This document shows, in pieces, positions 9,148 through 17,999 of a stretch of 64,000 bases of DNA (positions are counted from its first letter, which is position 1; every line of letters begins with the position of its first letter). The position numbers and the translations under genes are program-made. Under the pieces are notes generated by a model. It made no database searches. It had not been told where the DNA came from and saw only the letters and a list, made by a program, of their open reading frames with translations. Location of the stretch: assembly GCF_020733635.1 (NCBI RefSeq), contig NZ_JAJFZL010000001.1, positions 806,001 to 870,000 on the forward strand, read 5' to 3'. The DNA comes from Nocardia spumae. Its GTDB lineage: Bacteria > Actinomycetota > Actinomycetes > Mycobacteriales > Mycobacteriaceae.

Positions 9148-9719
9148 TACGGGTGACCCCCACCCGGATCCGGTTGTGGCGCAGGCGTGAATCGTGGCAC
9201 CCGATCGCCGGAGGCGACCAGGGTGTGGTTGTAGCGGAAGGTCATGATGTCGCGGGCATCGGCCAGGGCCGCCGCGGCGGCGATATCGTGCGCCATCCGG
9301 CGGATGCCGCCGTGCACCGCCTCGGCGATCGGGTCGGCCAGCGGCAGATAGGTTCGCGGCGCCGGCAGTGCGTCCCGGATCGATTGCGCGGCTTCGGCAT
9401 TGGATTCCATCAACCGGTGGATCCGGGTACAGACGGCGGCCACGGCGGTGCCCTGGGCGACGAACGCGTCGGTGGCCGGTTCGGCCGCAGCGCGGGCCCG
9501 GCCGGACCAGCGCTCGAATTCGCCGCGCGTCGCGTCCGCGAAGGTGCGGAAGGCCGCTCCGACCGTGTCCGCCTGTTGCTGCCAGCCCTGTGCCACCTCG
9601 CCGAGTGCGGCGGGGTCCAGTGCCTCGTGCACCAGATCCCACAGCTGGTCGTGGCTGTAGCCGCCGTAGACCTCCCGATCGGTGACGAAGGGCGGATCGA
9701 CGCTCGACTCATCCGCCAC
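9147..9719 (-). CDS. WXG-like/PPE-like putative ESX substrate
   Basis: A 190-residue, largely helical protein. A W-S-G turn (R-W-S-G-R-A-R) sits between two alanine-rich helices at roughly residues 65-75, resembling the W-x-G hairpin of WXG100/PPE proteins. The start has Y-S-H-D-Q-L-W; I see no canonical Y-x-x-x-[D/E] secretion tail. It is sandwiched between a small helical protein (11-base overlap upstream) and the EspG-like chaperone (one-base overlap downstream). That order suggests a substrate pair with its chaperone. It could be an ESX substrate or an ESX accessory protein. Confidence 0.6.
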   Translation of the reverse strand: MADESSVDPPFVTDREVYGGYSHDQLWDLVHEALDPAALGEVAQGWQQQADTVGAAFRTFADATRGEFERWSGRARAAAEPATDAFVAQGTAVAAVCTRIHRLMESNAEAAQSIRDALPAPRTYLPLADPIAEAVHGGIRRMAHDIAAAAALADARDIMTFRYNHTLVASGDRVPRFTPAPQPDPGGGHP

Positions 9720-10116
9720 GAGTGGCCCCCGAGTCCGGACGGATCAGTGCCAGCGCCGCTCGATTGGCCGCCTCGGCCTCGTCGAAATGCTTGCCCGCGG
9801 CCAGGTACGCGGCCTTCATCAGCAATGCGGTCTGCTGGAACGCGGTGACGGTATCGAGGAATTCGCCACCCTTGGCGGAGAATCCGCGCGCCAGGGCCCG
9901 CCCGGAGGTGAGGTCGCCGAATCCGCGCACCGATGTCAGTGAGGCGGAACCGGTGCGGGCCGCCTGCAGATCCTCCACCAGCCGGTCACAGGCCGCCGCC
10001 AGATTGCGGGCGGTGTCCTCGGCGATCTCGAACGTTCCGGATCCGGAGCCTCCGGAACCCGTTGCCGCCGCATACAATTCGCGAGCCGCCCGCTGGCCGG
10101 TCTCCGGAATCGGCAC
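9709..10116 (-). CDS. Small helical ESX-associated protein
   Basis: GTG 10116 is preceded by GGAAGGGGAG, the best ribosome binding site in the group, and gives 135 residues. An earlier in-frame ATG at 10278 lies inside the upstream methyltransferase gene and would add a linker-like stretch. The protein is mostly alanine-rich helices with a glycine/serine-rich patch near residue 22, and has no W-x-G. By size and its 11-base overlap with the WXG-like gene it may be the partner half of a heterodimeric substrate pair or an ESX accessory protein. I do not recognise a named family. Confidence 0.55.
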   Translation of the reverse strand: MPIPETGQRAARELYAAATGSGGSGSGTFEIAEDTARNLAAACDRLVEDLQAARTGSASLTSVRGFGDLTSGRALARGFSAKGGEFLDTVTAFQQTALLMKAAYLAAGKHFDEAEAANRAALALIRPDSGATRGG

Positions 10117-10255
10117 GTCCGTGCTCCCCTTCCGCCCGAGTGATTCCCCGTCGACGACCTTAGCGGAACCGGGCGCGCGCGAGCCGGGCGAGGCGTTGTG
10201 ACTACCCACATCGGCCGTGAGTGAATAGTTGTAATTTACTGTGTCGCGGCCATTT

Positions 10256-10894
10256 TCAGTCGTCGTCGGCGCCGGCACGGGCGCTGACGTACTGCAGCAG
10301 GCCGTGCACTTCCTGCTCGATCTCGACCAGCCCGGCCGCGGCGAACAGCCGGGGGAAGGTATCGATATCGAAGACCCGGAGGCCGCCCGCCCCGCCGACG
10401 ATGTTCGACACCTGACCCACCCATCCGTGCGGGCGATGGCTGGTGCTGATGGCGATCCGGCCGCCGGGCGCCAGGACGCGGATCATCTCGGCCGCGGCGA
10501 CCAGCGGATCGGGAATCAGGTACAGCGCGCCGAAACAGCACACGGCGTCGAAACTGTTGTCGGGAAAGGGAAGCCGACGGGCGTCGGCGCGTACATAGCC
10601 GGCCTTGACCCCGGCGTTGTCGGCTACCGCCTGGCGTAGCATCGGCACCGAGTAGTCGACGCCCACCGCGAAGCCGTCGCCGACATGTTCGCTCAGGTAG
10701 TGCGTGAAATTGCCCGGCCCGCAGGCGATGTCGAGCACCCGGTCGCCCGGGCCCAGGCGCAGTGTCCGGACCGCGTCGTGCCGATCCGCCCGCATGGTGC
10801 GCCCGGTGGCCAGCAGAAAACTGGTCGGCCGCCACGCGCGTTCGTAGAGCAGGGCGAAGACCGGATTGTTCATGGTGCGTCGCGCGAGATTCAC
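10256..10894 (-). CDS. Class I SAM-dependent methyltransferase
   Basis: A 212-residue protein with SAM motif I D-I-A-C-G-P-G-N-F at about residues 54-62, an acidic motif II (G-V-D-Y-S), and motif III around P-F-P-D-N-S-F-D-A-V. This is the UbiE/Methyltransf_11 layout seen in quinone and lipid methylases. Four bases separate it from the upstream enoyl-reductase-like gene, so the two are probably one operon and may act on the same lipid. The GTG start at 10894 is possible; an ATG at 10873 is the alternative. Substrate unknown. Confidence 0.8.
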   Translation of the reverse strand: MNLARRTMNNPVFALLYERAWRPTSFLLATGRTMRADRHDAVRTLRLGPGDRVLDIACGPGNFTHYLSEHVGDGFAVGVDYSVPMLRQAVADNAGVKAGYVRADARRLPFPDNSFDAVCCFGALYLIPDPLVAAAEMIRVLAPGGRIAISTSHRPHGWVGQVSNIVGGAGGLRVFDIDTFPRLFAAAGLVEIEQEVHGLLQYVSARAGADDD

Positions 10895-10898
10895 CGGA

Positions 10899-12143
10899 TC
10901 ATCCCGCCCGTTCGACCTCGATCGTCAGTCCGGCCCGGCGGAGCCGATCGGTGAGCGGATCGCCCATGGCCGAGGCCGGGGTGAGAATGCCCGCCAGATC
11001 CGGTAATTCGTCGAATGCCAGGCACAGTCCCGCTTCGCCGAGCATGACCGCGGTGGCCTGGTAGCCGGGGTCGCCCTTTCCCGAGAAGGTGCAGACGTAC
11101 TTCGCCCCGGATGTGGTGTCGGCGAAGGTCTTCATCCGGAACCAGCCCTTGTGCCGGGTCTCGGCGCTGGGACCGGTACCCGGCTTGGGCAGGACCCGAT
11201 CGAGCAGCCGGCGACCGGCCGAGACCCGCGACAGCAGCGCTCCGGCGGTCATGGTCGCGACGATGCCACCGGCCATACCGGCGGCGACCAGCGGTGACGC
11301 GGCCGAGGAGCCGGCGCTCATCACCTCGCGGTACCGGAAGTTCTTGCCGTAGACCCAGCCGAGCAGGCCGTTGCTGCGCCGTACGATCTTGGTGTTGTGC
11401 GCGGCCATCACGAAGGTCGCCACCCAGCCGTCGAGACTCGGGTCGATCGCGGAGGCCCGCGAGAGCGCCTGATCGGTCTGGCGGCCGACATCGGGCTCCA
11501 TCGCCTGGTCCGGACTCAGCGAATACGGATGCGACAGTACCGATCCCTTGGCCGGATCGGCGGCGATGGCTTCCATCATGGCGCGGCCGGAATCGATGGT
11601 GCCGCCGCTGACACCGCCCGACAGCCAGGCCACCAGTGTGGTGTCGGTGAGCTCGCCGGTGTTGTCCTCGACCGAGCGGCGGTAGAGCCGGTACACGCTC
11701 AGATCCGACGGAATCGAGTCGTAGCCACAGGAGTTCACGATTTTGGCTCCGGTTTCGGCGGCTCGCTCGCCGAACCGGTCCATACATTCCCGGATGTAGA
11801 GCGGTTCACCGGTCAGATCCGCGTAGTGGGTGCCGGCGTTCGCGCAGGCCTGCGCGAGCGGCAGGCCGTAGCGCAGATACGGACCGACCGTGGTGACCAC
11901 GACCTTGGTGCGGGCCGCGAGGGCGTCGAGGGCGACCTGGTCGGAGGAGTCGGCGACCAGCAGCGGCCAGATCGCCGCGGCGCCGCCGAGTTCGTCGCGG
12001 ACCGCGGTGAGCCGCTCGGGGGACCGGCCCGCGAGTGCGATCCGGGCACCGGCGGGGGCGGCCTCGGCCAGATACTGCGCGGTGAGCCTGCCGACGAACC
12101 CCGTCGCGCCGAACAGTACGAGGTCGAATTCCCTGTCCGTCAT
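10899..12143 (-). CDS. Saccharopine dehydrogenase-like/trans-acting enoyl reductase family protein
   Basis: A 414-residue protein starting with a Rossmann fold: V-L-F-G-A-T-G-F-V-G at about residues 8-17 and A-L-A-G-R-S. Length and motifs match the mycobacterial Rv2449c/Rv2953 family. Rv2953 is the trans-acting enoyl reductase of phthiocerol dimycocerosate synthesis; most other members have no proven reaction. A hydrophobic, glycine-rich segment lies around residues 305-325. It is followed closely by a methyltransferase and preceded by the UbiB-type kinase 25 bases away, suggesting a three-gene lipid or quinone operon. Confidence 0.82.
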   Translation of the reverse strand: MTDREFDLVLFGATGFVGRLTAQYLAEAAPAGARIALAGRSPERLTAVRDELGGAAAIWPLLVADSSDQVALDALAARTKVVVTTVGPYLRYGLPLAQACANAGTHYADLTGEPLYIRECMDRFGERAAETGAKIVNSCGYDSIPSDLSVYRLYRRSVEDNTGELTDTTLVAWLSGGVSGGTIDSGRAMMEAIAADPAKGSVLSHPYSLSPDQAMEPDVGRQTDQALSRASAIDPSLDGWVATFVMAAHNTKIVRRSNGLLGWVYGKNFRYREVMSAGSSAASPLVAAGMAGGIVATMTAGALLSRVSAGRRLLDRVLPKPGTGPSAETRHKGWFRMKTFADTTSGAKYVCTFSGKGDPGYQATAVMLGEAGLCLAFDELPDLAGILTPASAMGDPLTDRLRRAGLTIEVERAG

Positions 12144-12168
12144 GTCAATCCCATTCTGTGCGGACGAA

Positions 12169-13614
<1,446 letters not shown>

Positions 13615-13762
13615 TGATGACCTCCGTTGGTGCCGGCACACACGGCAGGCGCGGGCGCCTCCCCGCACGGCCGGTCCTCAGCGTAACGAAGTGCGGCCCG
13701 ACGGCACAGATGCGTGATCGAAGATCCGCCCGGAGGTGGATCCGGATCCGCCCGCGGGAGGA

Positions 13763-14485
13763 TCAGCCCAGGTCGGCCTCGGGAAGCTGATGCGGTACGG
13801 CGTTGAACTTCTCCGGTGAACCACCGGCGCGCACCATGCCCTCGATCGCACTCCAGACCATCATCGACAGATGGTCGAGCATGCGATCGGCCGACATCGA
13901 GCGGTTGCTGATCCACCAGTCGGTGGCCAGCTGGACGCCGCCGACGATGACGTACGAGTACAGCAGCACACCCTCGGTATCGACGCCGCGGTCGAAGGCC
14001 TTGGTCTGCACGACCACCGACACCACGTCGGCGAACAGCTTCTCGAAATCGGCGAGGCTGGATTTATCGGTCGTCGAGGGATTGCCCATGATGAACCGGT
14101 AGACGTCGATATCGGCGTCGACGGTGTGCACGTAGGCGGCGAGTGTGTTTCGGACCAGCTGGTATTCGTCGGCGTCGTCGCTGATGGCCTCGTAGATGCG
14201 CGGCATCAGCGTGGTCTCGATGAATCGCTCCATGGTGGCGCGCGTCAAATCGGATTTATCCGAGAAATACCGGTAGAGGACGGTTTTGGAGACGCCGATC
14301 TCCGCGGCGATCTCATCCATTCCGACATCGCCGCCGCGGTTGCGAATGGCGGCGAGGGTGCCGTCGACGAGTTCTTCCCTGCGATCGATCTTGTGCTGAT
14401 GCCAGCGCCGCTTGCGACCGTCCACCCGGCCGGGGCGCACCGCGGTGGTGTCGACGGCGGCGCTCGCGGCACGATGTGTGGTCAT
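13763..14485 (-). CDS. TetR-family regulator (Rv0472c-like position)
   Basis: A 240-residue regulator with a basic, unstructured N-terminal tail (about 30 residues, R-K-R-R-W-H-Q-H-K) before the helix-turn-helix. That motif is D-E-I-A-A-E-I-G-V-S-K-T-V-L-Y-R-Y-F-S-D-K-S-D-L in pieces around residues 57-80. The C-terminal half is helical. It is divergent from the DUF445 gene, the same arrangement I recall for Rv0472c/Rv0473 in M. tuberculosis. No clear palindrome was found in the 177-base divergent space. Ligand and targets are unknown. Confidence 0.87.
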   Translation of the reverse strand: MTTHRAASAAVDTTAVRPGRVDGRKRRWHQHKIDRREELVDGTLAAIRNRGGDVGMDEIAAEIGVSKTVLYRYFSDKSDLTRATMERFIETTLMPRIYEAISDDADEYQLVRNTLAAYVHTVDADIDVYRFIMGNPSTTDKSSLADFEKLFADVVSVVVQTKAFDRGVDTEGVLLYSYVIVGGVQLATDWWISNRSMSADRMLDHLSMMVWSAIEGMVRAGGSPEKFNAVPHQLPEADLG

Positions 14486-14662
14486 GCTCGAGTGGACTCC
14501 TGGTTACGGGGGTTGGGGACACCCCCAGCTTAAGTCCTTCGCGGAGGTGATGTTCCCGGTTCGCCGAGCCGGTGCGGGCGCTCGGCGGCGGCCCCTGGGC
14601 GGGTGCGACGGCGGGCCGCGGTGAGCAGGGGCACGGTGGCCGACACGATATTCCAGACCAGA

Positions 14663-16063
14663 ATGGAAATCATGGAGCAATCTGCCGGCAGCGCCCCCGC
14701 CCTGGCGGACGCGAACGCGAACCCCGAAACCGGGCCGGAAGTGGGAAATGCCACACGCGCACCGGCCCGGGGTACGCCCGCGTCACCGTCGTCGTTCGCC
14801 GATCTGATGGACGAAGCCGGAAAGCGGCGCGACCTGCGCAAGATGAAAATGGTCGCGACCGGATTCCTGGTGGCCGCCACCATCGTCTACCTGATCTGCT
14901 GCTGGCTCGGTTCCCGCGGCGTCGGCGGCGACTGGATCGGCTATGTGCGCGCGGCGTCGGAGGCCGGCATGGTGGGCGCGCTGGCGGACTGGTTCGCGGT
15001 GACGGCGCTGTTCCGGCATCCGCTGGGCCTGCCGATTCCGCATACCGCGATCATCCGGAAGAAGAAGGATCAGCTGGGCACCAGCCTGGGCGATTTCGTG
15101 CGCACCAACTTCCTGTCGCCCGACACCGTCGCGACGAAGGTCCAATCGGCGCAGATCTCGTTGCGGCTGGGGACCTGGATGGCCGATCCGGACCATGCCG
15201 CGCGGGTGTCGGAGGAGTCCTCGACCATCCTGCGCGCGGTGATCGGCGCGCTGCGGGACGCCGATGTCGAGCAGGTCATCGATCAGACCATCGTCAAGCG
15301 GATCGCCGAACCGCAGTGGGGGCCGCCGATCGGGCGGGTGCTGACCGAACTGCTCGCCGAGAACCGGCAGGAGCCGTTGCTCGATCTGCTGGCCGAGCGG
15401 GCCCACCAGTGGGCGCTGGCCAGTCAGGAGACCCTCGACCGGATCGTGATGCGCGATGCGCCGTCGTGGGCGCCGAAATTCGCCAACATCCTGCTGTCGG
15501 AGAAGATCTATCGGGAATTGGTGGAATTCACCTGGAAGATTCGCTCGCAGCCCGATCACGAGGTGCGGCTGGCGGCCAACCGTTTTCTCGAGGATTTCGC
15601 CCGGGATCTGCAGTACGACGACGCCATGATCGCGAAGGCCGAACGGGTGAAGACGGAGATCATGGGCCGCGAGGAAATAACCGGAATGGCGCAGGCCACC
15701 TGGCGGGTGGCCAAACGGATGATTCTGGAATCGGCCGATGATCCGGGCTCTACATTGCGCCGGAAGGTCTCCGAGAATGTGCAGCAGCTCGGACAGCGGC
15801 TCGTCGATGAACCGGATCTGAGAAAACAAGTGGACGCTTGGGTTGAACGCGGTGTGAGATATCTCGTCGCCAACTACGGTTCCGAGATCGCGGCCCTGAT
15901 CAGCGACACGGTTGCCCGCTGGGACGCCGATGAGGCGAGTCGCAAGATCGAATTGCAGGCGGGACGCGATCTGCAATTCATCCGCATCAATGGAACGGTC
16001 GTCGGATCGCTTGCCGGACTGGCGATTTACGCCGTATCGCATTTACTCTTCCCGGGCTTCTAG
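14663..16063 (+). CDS. DUF445 membrane-associated protein (Rv0473-like)
   Basis: A 466-residue protein. A disordered acidic N-terminus is followed by a transmembrane helix (about residues 65-90, after K-R-R-D-L-R-K-M-K). Then comes the DUF445 core, with the family signatures A-D-W-F-A-V-T-A-L-F-R-H-P and I-P-H-T-A-I-I near residues 111-135. A last hydrophobic helix lies at the C-terminus. YjiN/DUF445 proteins are conserved inner-membrane proteins of unknown role. The start is uncertain: ATGs at 14663 and 14672, or GTG 14603, are all possible and none has a strong ribosome binding site. Confidence 0.85.
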   Translation: MEIMEQSAGSAPALADANANPETGPEVGNATRAPARGTPASPSSFADLMDEAGKRRDLRKMKMVATGFLVAATIVYLICCWLGSRGVGGDWIGYVRAASEAGMVGALADWFAVTALFRHPLGLPIPHTAIIRKKKDQLGTSLGDFVRTNFLSPDTVATKVQSAQISLRLGTWMADPDHAARVSEESSTILRAVIGALRDADVEQVIDQTIVKRIAEPQWGPPIGRVLTELLAENRQEPLLDLLAERAHQWALASQETLDRIVMRDAPSWAPKFANILLSEKIYRELVEFTWKIRSQPDHEVRLAANRFLEDFARDLQYDDAMIAKAERVKTEIMGREEITGMAQATWRVAKRMILESADDPGSTLRRKVSENVQQLGQRLVDEPDLRKQVDAWVERGVRYLVANYGSEIAALISDTVARWDADEASRKIELQAGRDLQFIRINGTVVGSLAGLAIYAVSHLLFPGF

Positions 16064-16092
16064 CGCCTGGTGCTGAACGTTTGCCGAAATAG

Positions 16093-16136
16093 TGCTAGCA
16101 GGGGTGCTTGCAAGAGTTAGCACCCTCACTTAGAAT
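16093..16136 (+). promoter_or_regulatory. Promoter and GCTAGC/GCAAG palindromes before the XRE-hbhA operon
   Basis: TTGCAA (16108-16113) and TAGAAT (16131-16136) are spaced by 17 bases, a textbook -35/-10 pair. Overlapping it are the 8-base palindrome TGCTAGCA (16093-16100), CTTGCAAG (16107-16114) and a GTGCTA...TAGCAC inverted pair (16092-16125 region). Repeats across the -35 box suggest a repressor site, most simply autoregulation by the XRE protein encoded next. Similar palindromes occur before the two hydrolase genes downstream. Confidence 0.6.
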
Positions 16137-16169
16137 CGACCGTACAACCGCCGGAAGGTGAGCAGTGTG

Positions 16170-16820
16170 ATGGCACAGGAACCAGAGGTTTCCGACCGGA
16201 ACACCGGGGAATCCGCAGAGACGTCTGGGGTTCCCGGAGACCGGGTGGGCCGCGTAGCCAACGCGGCGCACGACATCGGAGGCTTCATCCGGGCGCAGCG
16301 GGAGGCCGCTCAGGTCTCGCTGCGTCAGCTCGCGCAGCTGGCGGGGGTGAGTAATCCGTACTTGAGTCAGATCGAGCGCGGATTGCGCAACCCGTCCGCC
16401 GAGGTTCTCACGCAGATCGCCAAGGGTCTGCGGGTCTCCTCGGAGGTCTTGTACGTCCGGGCCGGTTACCTCGAACAGAGGGCGCACAGCCCGGTCCGGG
16501 ACGCTCTGCTGGCCGATACCGGAATTACGGAGCGGCAGAAGCAGGTGCTCCTGGATATCTACGAATCGTTCCACCGGGAAAACGCGGGGAACGACATCGG
16601 AGGGGACGTCTCGGAGTCCGTGCAGGGGGAATCCGAGGGGGGCGTTCCCGGGGGGAGCAGGGGCGGTGTTCCCGAGAGGGGCAGCGTCTCCGAGCCCGAG
16701 TCCCCTGTCGGGCCCAGTGGGCCCGAGGACTCGAGTTCGAGGGACAAAGAGGTTCCGCACCATGCCACCGATGGCAGCACTACCGAAGTTCCGCCACGCC
16801 AGGAGAACGAACAAATATGA
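16170..16820 (+). CDS. XRE-family DNA-binding regulator (Rv0474-like) with long acidic tail
   Basis: A Cro/C1-type helix-turn-helix lies at about residues 35-95, with L-R-Q-L-A-Q-L-A-G-V-S-N-P-Y-L-S-Q-I-E-R-G in pieces. After residue 130 there is an 85-residue glycine, serine, proline and glutamate-rich tail with no predicted fold; as I recall, the M. tuberculosis protein Rv0474 is about 140 residues and lacks it. Starts at GTG 16158, GTG 16167 or ATG 16170 are possible; GGAAGG (16153-16158) best serves 16167/16170. The stop overlaps the hbhA start (ATGA), so regulator and adhesin are translated together. It probably autoregulates. Confidence 0.85.
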   Translation: MAQEPEVSDRNTGESAETSGVPGDRVGRVANAAHDIGGFIRAQREAAQVSLRQLAQLAGVSNPYLSQIERGLRNPSAEVLTQIAKGLRVSSEVLYVRAGYLEQRAHSPVRDALLADTGITERQKQVLLDIYESFHRENAGNDIGGDVSESVQGESEGGVPGGSRGGVPERGSVSEPESPVGPSGPEDSSSRDKEVPHHATDGSTTEVPPRQENEQI

Positions 16821-17503
16821 CCCAGCCCAACGTCACTGTGACCAAGCCGATCTACGCGACCGTCGGAGCCGGTGACGCGCTCTACGCGGCGGTCAACGAC
16901 ATCGTCGACCGCGTCCGCGATCGCGCCGCCACCGTCGATGTGAACACCCGCGTCGAGGAGGCGCGCGAGCGCCTGTCGAATCTTCCCGCCGATGTGCAGG
17001 ATCAGATCGAGACGCTGCGCGGCCGCCTCTCCGGCCTGCCGTCCGAACTGCCGGACGACCTGGCCGAGCTGCGTGAGCGCTTCACCTCGGAGGAGCTGCG
17101 CAAGCTGGTCGACCAGTACTACCGCCAGCTCGTGGATCTGTATTCGGATCTGGCCGTGCGCGGTGAGGAGACCGTCGACCGGCTGCGTTCGAACCCGGGC
17201 TTCGACGAGCGCTTCGACAAGGTCGAGGGCATCTACAGCGATGTCGTGACCCGTGCCGAGGACGTGCTGAACAAGGTGTCCGATCAGGCCCGCGGCCTGC
17301 TGGGCAAGGCCACCGAGGAGGTCGAGGAGGCCGCCGCGGTCGTCGACGCCGAGGTCGTCGCGGTGACCAGCGAGGCCACCGCCGATCCGGTCGCGGAGGA
17401 GTCGGTCGCCCCGGCGAAGAAGGCCCCGGCCAAGAAGGCTCCCGCCAAGAAGGCCCCGGCCAAGGCTCCCGCCGCCAAGAAGACCACTCCGGCCAAGAAG
17501 TAA
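16817..17503 (+). CDS. hbhA: Heparin-binding haemagglutinin (HbhA) homologue
   Basis: A 228-residue protein. A long coiled coil covers about residues 25-150 (D-I-V-D-R-V-R-D-R and R-E-R-L-S-N-L-P). The C-terminus has five or six repeats of the A-P-A-K-K type and ends T-T-P-A-K-K. In mycobacteria HbhA is a surface adhesin whose lysine-rich tail binds heparan sulfate and is methylated; intracellular lipid-body roles are also reported. Start overlaps the XRE stop by four bases. Two hairpins follow the stop. Because the tail is simple in sequence, its exact repeat number may vary between strains. Confidence 0.93.
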   Translation: MTQPNVTVTKPIYATVGAGDALYAAVNDIVDRVRDRAATVDVNTRVEEARERLSNLPADVQDQIETLRGRLSGLPSELPDDLAELRERFTSEELRKLVDQYYRQLVDLYSDLAVRGEETVDRLRSNPGFDERFDKVEGIYSDVVTRAEDVLNKVSDQARGLLGKATEEVEEAAAVVDAEVVAVTSEATADPVAEESVAPAKKAPAKKAPAKKAPAKAPAAKKTTPAKK

Positions 17504-17530
17504 CTCGGCCGCAGAAGAAAACCGGCCGAG
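17504..17530 (+). terminator. Hairpin directly after hbhA
   Basis: CTCGGCC (17504-17510) pairs with GGCCGAG (17524-17530) around an A-rich loop, starting at the base after the hbhA stop codon. No T-run follows, so it may be a weak terminator or an RNA-stabilising stem. Confidence 0.5.
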
Positions 17531-17575
17531 GGGTAATCCGGATCCGATCCACGGAACCGGGTGCACCGGAGACCG

Positions 17576-17610
17576 CAACGCCCGCATGCGCCTGCCGTAT
17601 GCGGGCGTTG
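17576..17610 (+). terminator. Perfect 12-bp hairpin upstream of the DUF2516 gene
   Basis: CAACGCCCGCAT (17576-17587) is perfectly complementary to ATGCGGGCGTTG (17599-17610) with an 11-base loop. It lies between hbhA and the -10 element of the next gene. It lacks a long T-run but is well placed to end the XRE-hbhA transcript. Confidence 0.6.
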
Positions 17611-17627
17611 CTCCTATCATGGGTGCT

Positions 17628-17915
17628 GTGTATCAGCTGACTAGTGCGATCCTGTGGCTGCTGTGGCTCGCCGCGATGGCGGCGACCATCTTCGCGCTGG
17701 TCCACGCGATTCGCCAGCGTTCCGACGCCTTCACCGCCGTCGACAAACTCACCAAGCCCATCTGGGTATCGATTCTCGCCGTCGCGCTGGGGTTTCTGCT
17801 CCTGGCCCGAACTCCGGTCGGATTGCTGGGTATCGCGGCGGTGATCGCCACCGGTATCTATCTGGCCGATGTGCGGCCCAAGGTCGACGAAATCCAGCGA
17901 GGTCCGCGCTGGTAG
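17628..17915 (+). CDS. DUF2516 small membrane protein (Rv0476-like)
   Basis: A 95-residue protein with an N-terminal helix (about 3-25, L-W-L-L-W-L-A-A-M-A-A) and two further hydrophobic helices (about 45-80). It ends in a hydrophilic tail with D-V-R-P-K-V-D. Family role unknown. GTG 17628 is chosen because TATCAT (17615-17620) lies seven bases upstream, as in a leaderless transcript; ATG 17619 is the alternative and would sit inside that -10 box. Confidence 0.8.
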   Translation: MYQLTSAILWLLWLAAMAATIFALVHAIRQRSDAFTAVDKLTKPIWVSILAVALGFLLLARTPVGLLGIAAVIATGIYLADVRPKVDEIQRGPRW

Positions 17916-17930
17916 GCGGGCACGCCGCCC

Positions 17931-17981
17931 GCTTGCACTAGCAAGCATCCACTCCTTCGGGTTACTGTATCGATCAGTAAC
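17931..17981 (+). promoter_or_regulatory. Operator-like palindromes before the first hydrolase gene
   Basis: GCTTGC-ACTA-GCAAGC (17931-17946) is an inverted repeat with 6-base arms. Fifteen bases on, GTTACTG (17961-17967) and CAGTAAC (17975-17981) form a second 7-base pair enclosing a possible -10 (TACTGT or TATCGAT). The same GCTTGCACTAGCAAGC sequence recurs before the second hydrolase. Confidence 0.6.
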
Positions 17982-17999
17982 ACACAAAGGAGTGTTGTC

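Noticed and set aside
7520..9163. Long minus-strand frame joining PPK2 with upstream sequence as one large protein
   Set aside because: The upstream half is an out-of-frame shadow of the EspG gene; PPK2 has a clear ATG at 8368 and normal family length.
13615..13762. Repeated GATCCGCCCG words between the UbiB-like kinase and TetR genes
   Set aside because: Only two short copies with no symmetry or promoter relation; probably chance in GC-rich DNA.
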